NCBI GenBank assembly: GCA_026389955.1
Contig: JAPLGY010000660.1
Location: forward strand, 1 to 5,825
Length of the DNA stretch: 5,825 bases
Source of the DNA: Caldilinea sp.
GTDB taxonomy: Bacteria; Chloroflexota; Anaerolineae; Caldilineales; Caldilineaceae
Direction of reading: 5' to 3'
Each line of letters begins with the position of its first letter. Positions within the stretch are counted from its first letter, which is position 1. The notes under the pieces were generated by a model. It was given only the letters and a program-made list of their open reading frames with translations. It was not told the DNA's origin and ran no database searches. A program made the position numbers and the translations under genes. Below are positions 4,993-5,825 of the stretch, one piece after another.

Positions 4993-5825
4993 ATGGCTGA
5001 ACAGGCCGAGCGGGCCCGTCCGCCGGGGGGTCTGGCCCGCTCGGCCGGGCTGTTGGCGTTGGGCAACCTGGCCAGCCGCCTGCTGGGGCTGCTGCGCGAG
5101 GTTTTGATTGCGGCGATCTTTGGGGCTACCGGCCAGGTCAGCGCCTTTCGTGTGGCTGCCCAGGTGCCGTCCCTGCTCTACGATTTTCTGGTGGGGGGAA
5201 TGCTGAGCGCCGCGCTGGTCCCTGTGCTGAGCGAATATGCCCGCCAGGGCCGGCCGGCGCTGGTCCAGGCGGGCAGCGCGCTGCTTTCGGTCTTTGTTGT
5301 CCTGTTGGCCGGGGTGGTGTTGCTGCTGGAAGTGGCAGCCCCCCACCTGGCTTTTTTGTTGGCCGGGGGGCTGGCGGGCTTTGACCCGGAGCTGCTGGCG
5401 TTGACGACCCAGCTGATCCGCTGGCTGGCCCCCGCTGTCTGGGTGCTCTCGGTCGCCGGTGTGTGGGTGGCGCTGCTGTATGCGCTGCAGCGGTTTGCCC
5501 TGCTGTCGTTGGCGACCGCCGTCTTCAACCTGGGCATGGTGCTGGCAGCGCCGCTGTTGGCGCCGCTGCTGGGCATTTTCAGCCTGGCGGTCGGCCTGCT
5601 GCTGGGCAGCCTGGCTCAGCTGCTGCTGGTCGCCTTCGACCTGCGGCGGGCCGGGCTGGCCCTCCGGCTGACCCTTCGTTTCGACCACCCCGCCCTGCGC
5701 CGCATTCTGCGGCTCTACCTGCCGATCGCGGCAGGGCTGGCGGTCAGCCTCTTGCAGGTGGGGCTCGACCGCCGCCTGGCCAGCGCCACCGGCGCCCAGA
5801 GCATTGCCTGGATGGCCAACGCCAC
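4993..5825 (+). CDS. murJ: Lipid II flippase MurJ family, 3' end outside window
   Basis: MurJ (MviN) moves the peptidoglycan precursor lipid II across the cytoplasmic membrane. The reading frame is open to the window edge: 277 complete codons of a protein that is usually 500-530 residues. After a 14-residue N-terminal extension come the family start [19 protein letters not shown] and then [13 protein letters not shown] and [13 protein letters not shown], followed by further hydrophobic segments separated by short loops, consistent with a multi-helix MOP-superfamily transporter. Aligned by eye with E. coli MurJ, essential R18 and R24 are kept (R29, R35), but D39 is Ser50 and R52 is Tyr63. The ATG at 4993 is 12 bases after trxB and has only a weak ribosome site. 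A downstream TTG would cut into the first helix, so 4993 is preferred. A divergent MviN-like exporter is the alternative. Confidence 0.88.
   Translation, partial: MAEQAERARPPGGLARSAGLLALGNLASRLLGLLREVLIAAIFGATGQVSAFRVAAQVPSLLYDFLVGGMLSAALVPVLSEYARQGRPALVQAGSALLSVFVVLLAGVVLLLEVAAPHLAFLLAGGLAGFDPELLALTTQLIRWLAPAVWVLSVAGVWVALLYALQRFALLSLATAVFNLGMVLAAPLLAPLLGIFSLAVGLLLGSLAQLLLVAFDLRRAGLALRLTLRFDHPALRRILRLYLPIAAGLAVSLLQVGLDRRLASATGAQSIAWMANA
5004..5046 (+). repeat. Perfect 13-bp inverted repeat in the start of murJ
   Basis: GGCCGAGCGGGCC (5004-5016) and GGCCCGCTCGGCC (5034-5046) are exact reverse complements, separated by a 17-base loop (5017-5033) that is itself G/C-only apart from three T. In RNA this is a very stable hairpin beginning 8 bases after the murJ start codon and covering codons 4-18, mostly the N-terminal extension. 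No T-run follows. GCCGAGCGGGC (5005-5015) is an exact 11-base copy of 4954-4964 at the end of trxB, and both copies encode Ala-Glu-Arg-Ala. Confidence 0.75.

Noticed and set aside
4956..5046. The trxB-murJ hairpins as intrinsic terminators
   Set aside because: Neither stem is followed by a run of T; the second lies inside murJ codons. A role in translation, pausing or RNA stability is more plausible.
3952..5688. 578-codon minus-strand frame opposite trxB and murJ
   Set aside because: The product is a Gln/Arg/His-rich string typical of antisense reading of Leu/Ala codons; the sense strand encodes TrxB and MurJ with full motifs.
1..5825. CRISPR array, insertion sequence, prophage or defence genes
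   Set aside because: There are no regularly spaced repeats, transposase or integrase motifs, or unusual gene cassettes; all recognised genes are core functions.

Overview
The window is a compact, GC-rich (clearly above 60 % by eye) bacterial housekeeping segment. All seven protein genes lie on the + strand and are packed almost end to end. Gene content, codon use and protein details suggest a member of the Chloroflexota (Caldilineae/Anaerolineae-like): a CoaE with an 'EAIKLLE' segment in place of the usual PLLFE-type motif, a dnaJ-prmA-rsmE order, and a MurJ with a diverged first-helix region. This assignment is recalled similarity, not a database result. No mobile element, CRISPR array, tRNA or rRNA was seen.

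Layout. Positions 1-90 are a short upstream region with an inverted repeat, TTCCA repeats and a near-perfect extended -10 box directly before the first start codon. Then come coaE (91-723, dephospho-CoA kinase), a 63-residue two-helix membrane protein of unknown function (728-919), dnaJ (946-2070, co-chaperone), prmA (2074-3039, ribosomal protein L11 methyltransferase) and rsmE (3044-3832, 16S rRNA U1498 methyltransferase). The longest gap among these five is 26 bases, so they look like one transcript. A 116-base gap (3833-3948) holds a good sigma-70-type promoter, a leader hairpin and a strong Shine-Dalgarno site for trxB (3949-4980, thioredoxin reductase). murJ (4993 to the window edge, lipid II flippase family) follows 12 bases later and is cut by the window end.

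How the genes fit together. The first unit joins CoA synthesis, protein folding and two ribosome-modifying methyltransferases, a growth- and translation-linked set. The second pairs thiol redox balance with cell-wall precursor export. No CIRCE-type heat-shock operator and no grpE or dnaK is visible next to dnaJ.

The most unusual structure is at the trxB-murJ junction. A 9-bp hairpin (one G-U pair) covers the trxB stop and a perfect 13-bp inverted repeat with a 17-base loop sits in the first 18 codons of murJ. The two share an exact 11-base repeat, so alternative pairings around the murJ start are possible. Other points of note are the probable leaderless start of coaE, the loss of two normally charged MurJ positions, and a switch in strand composition between the two units. 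I found no convincing new defence or mobile system; this is mostly an ordinary core-genome region.
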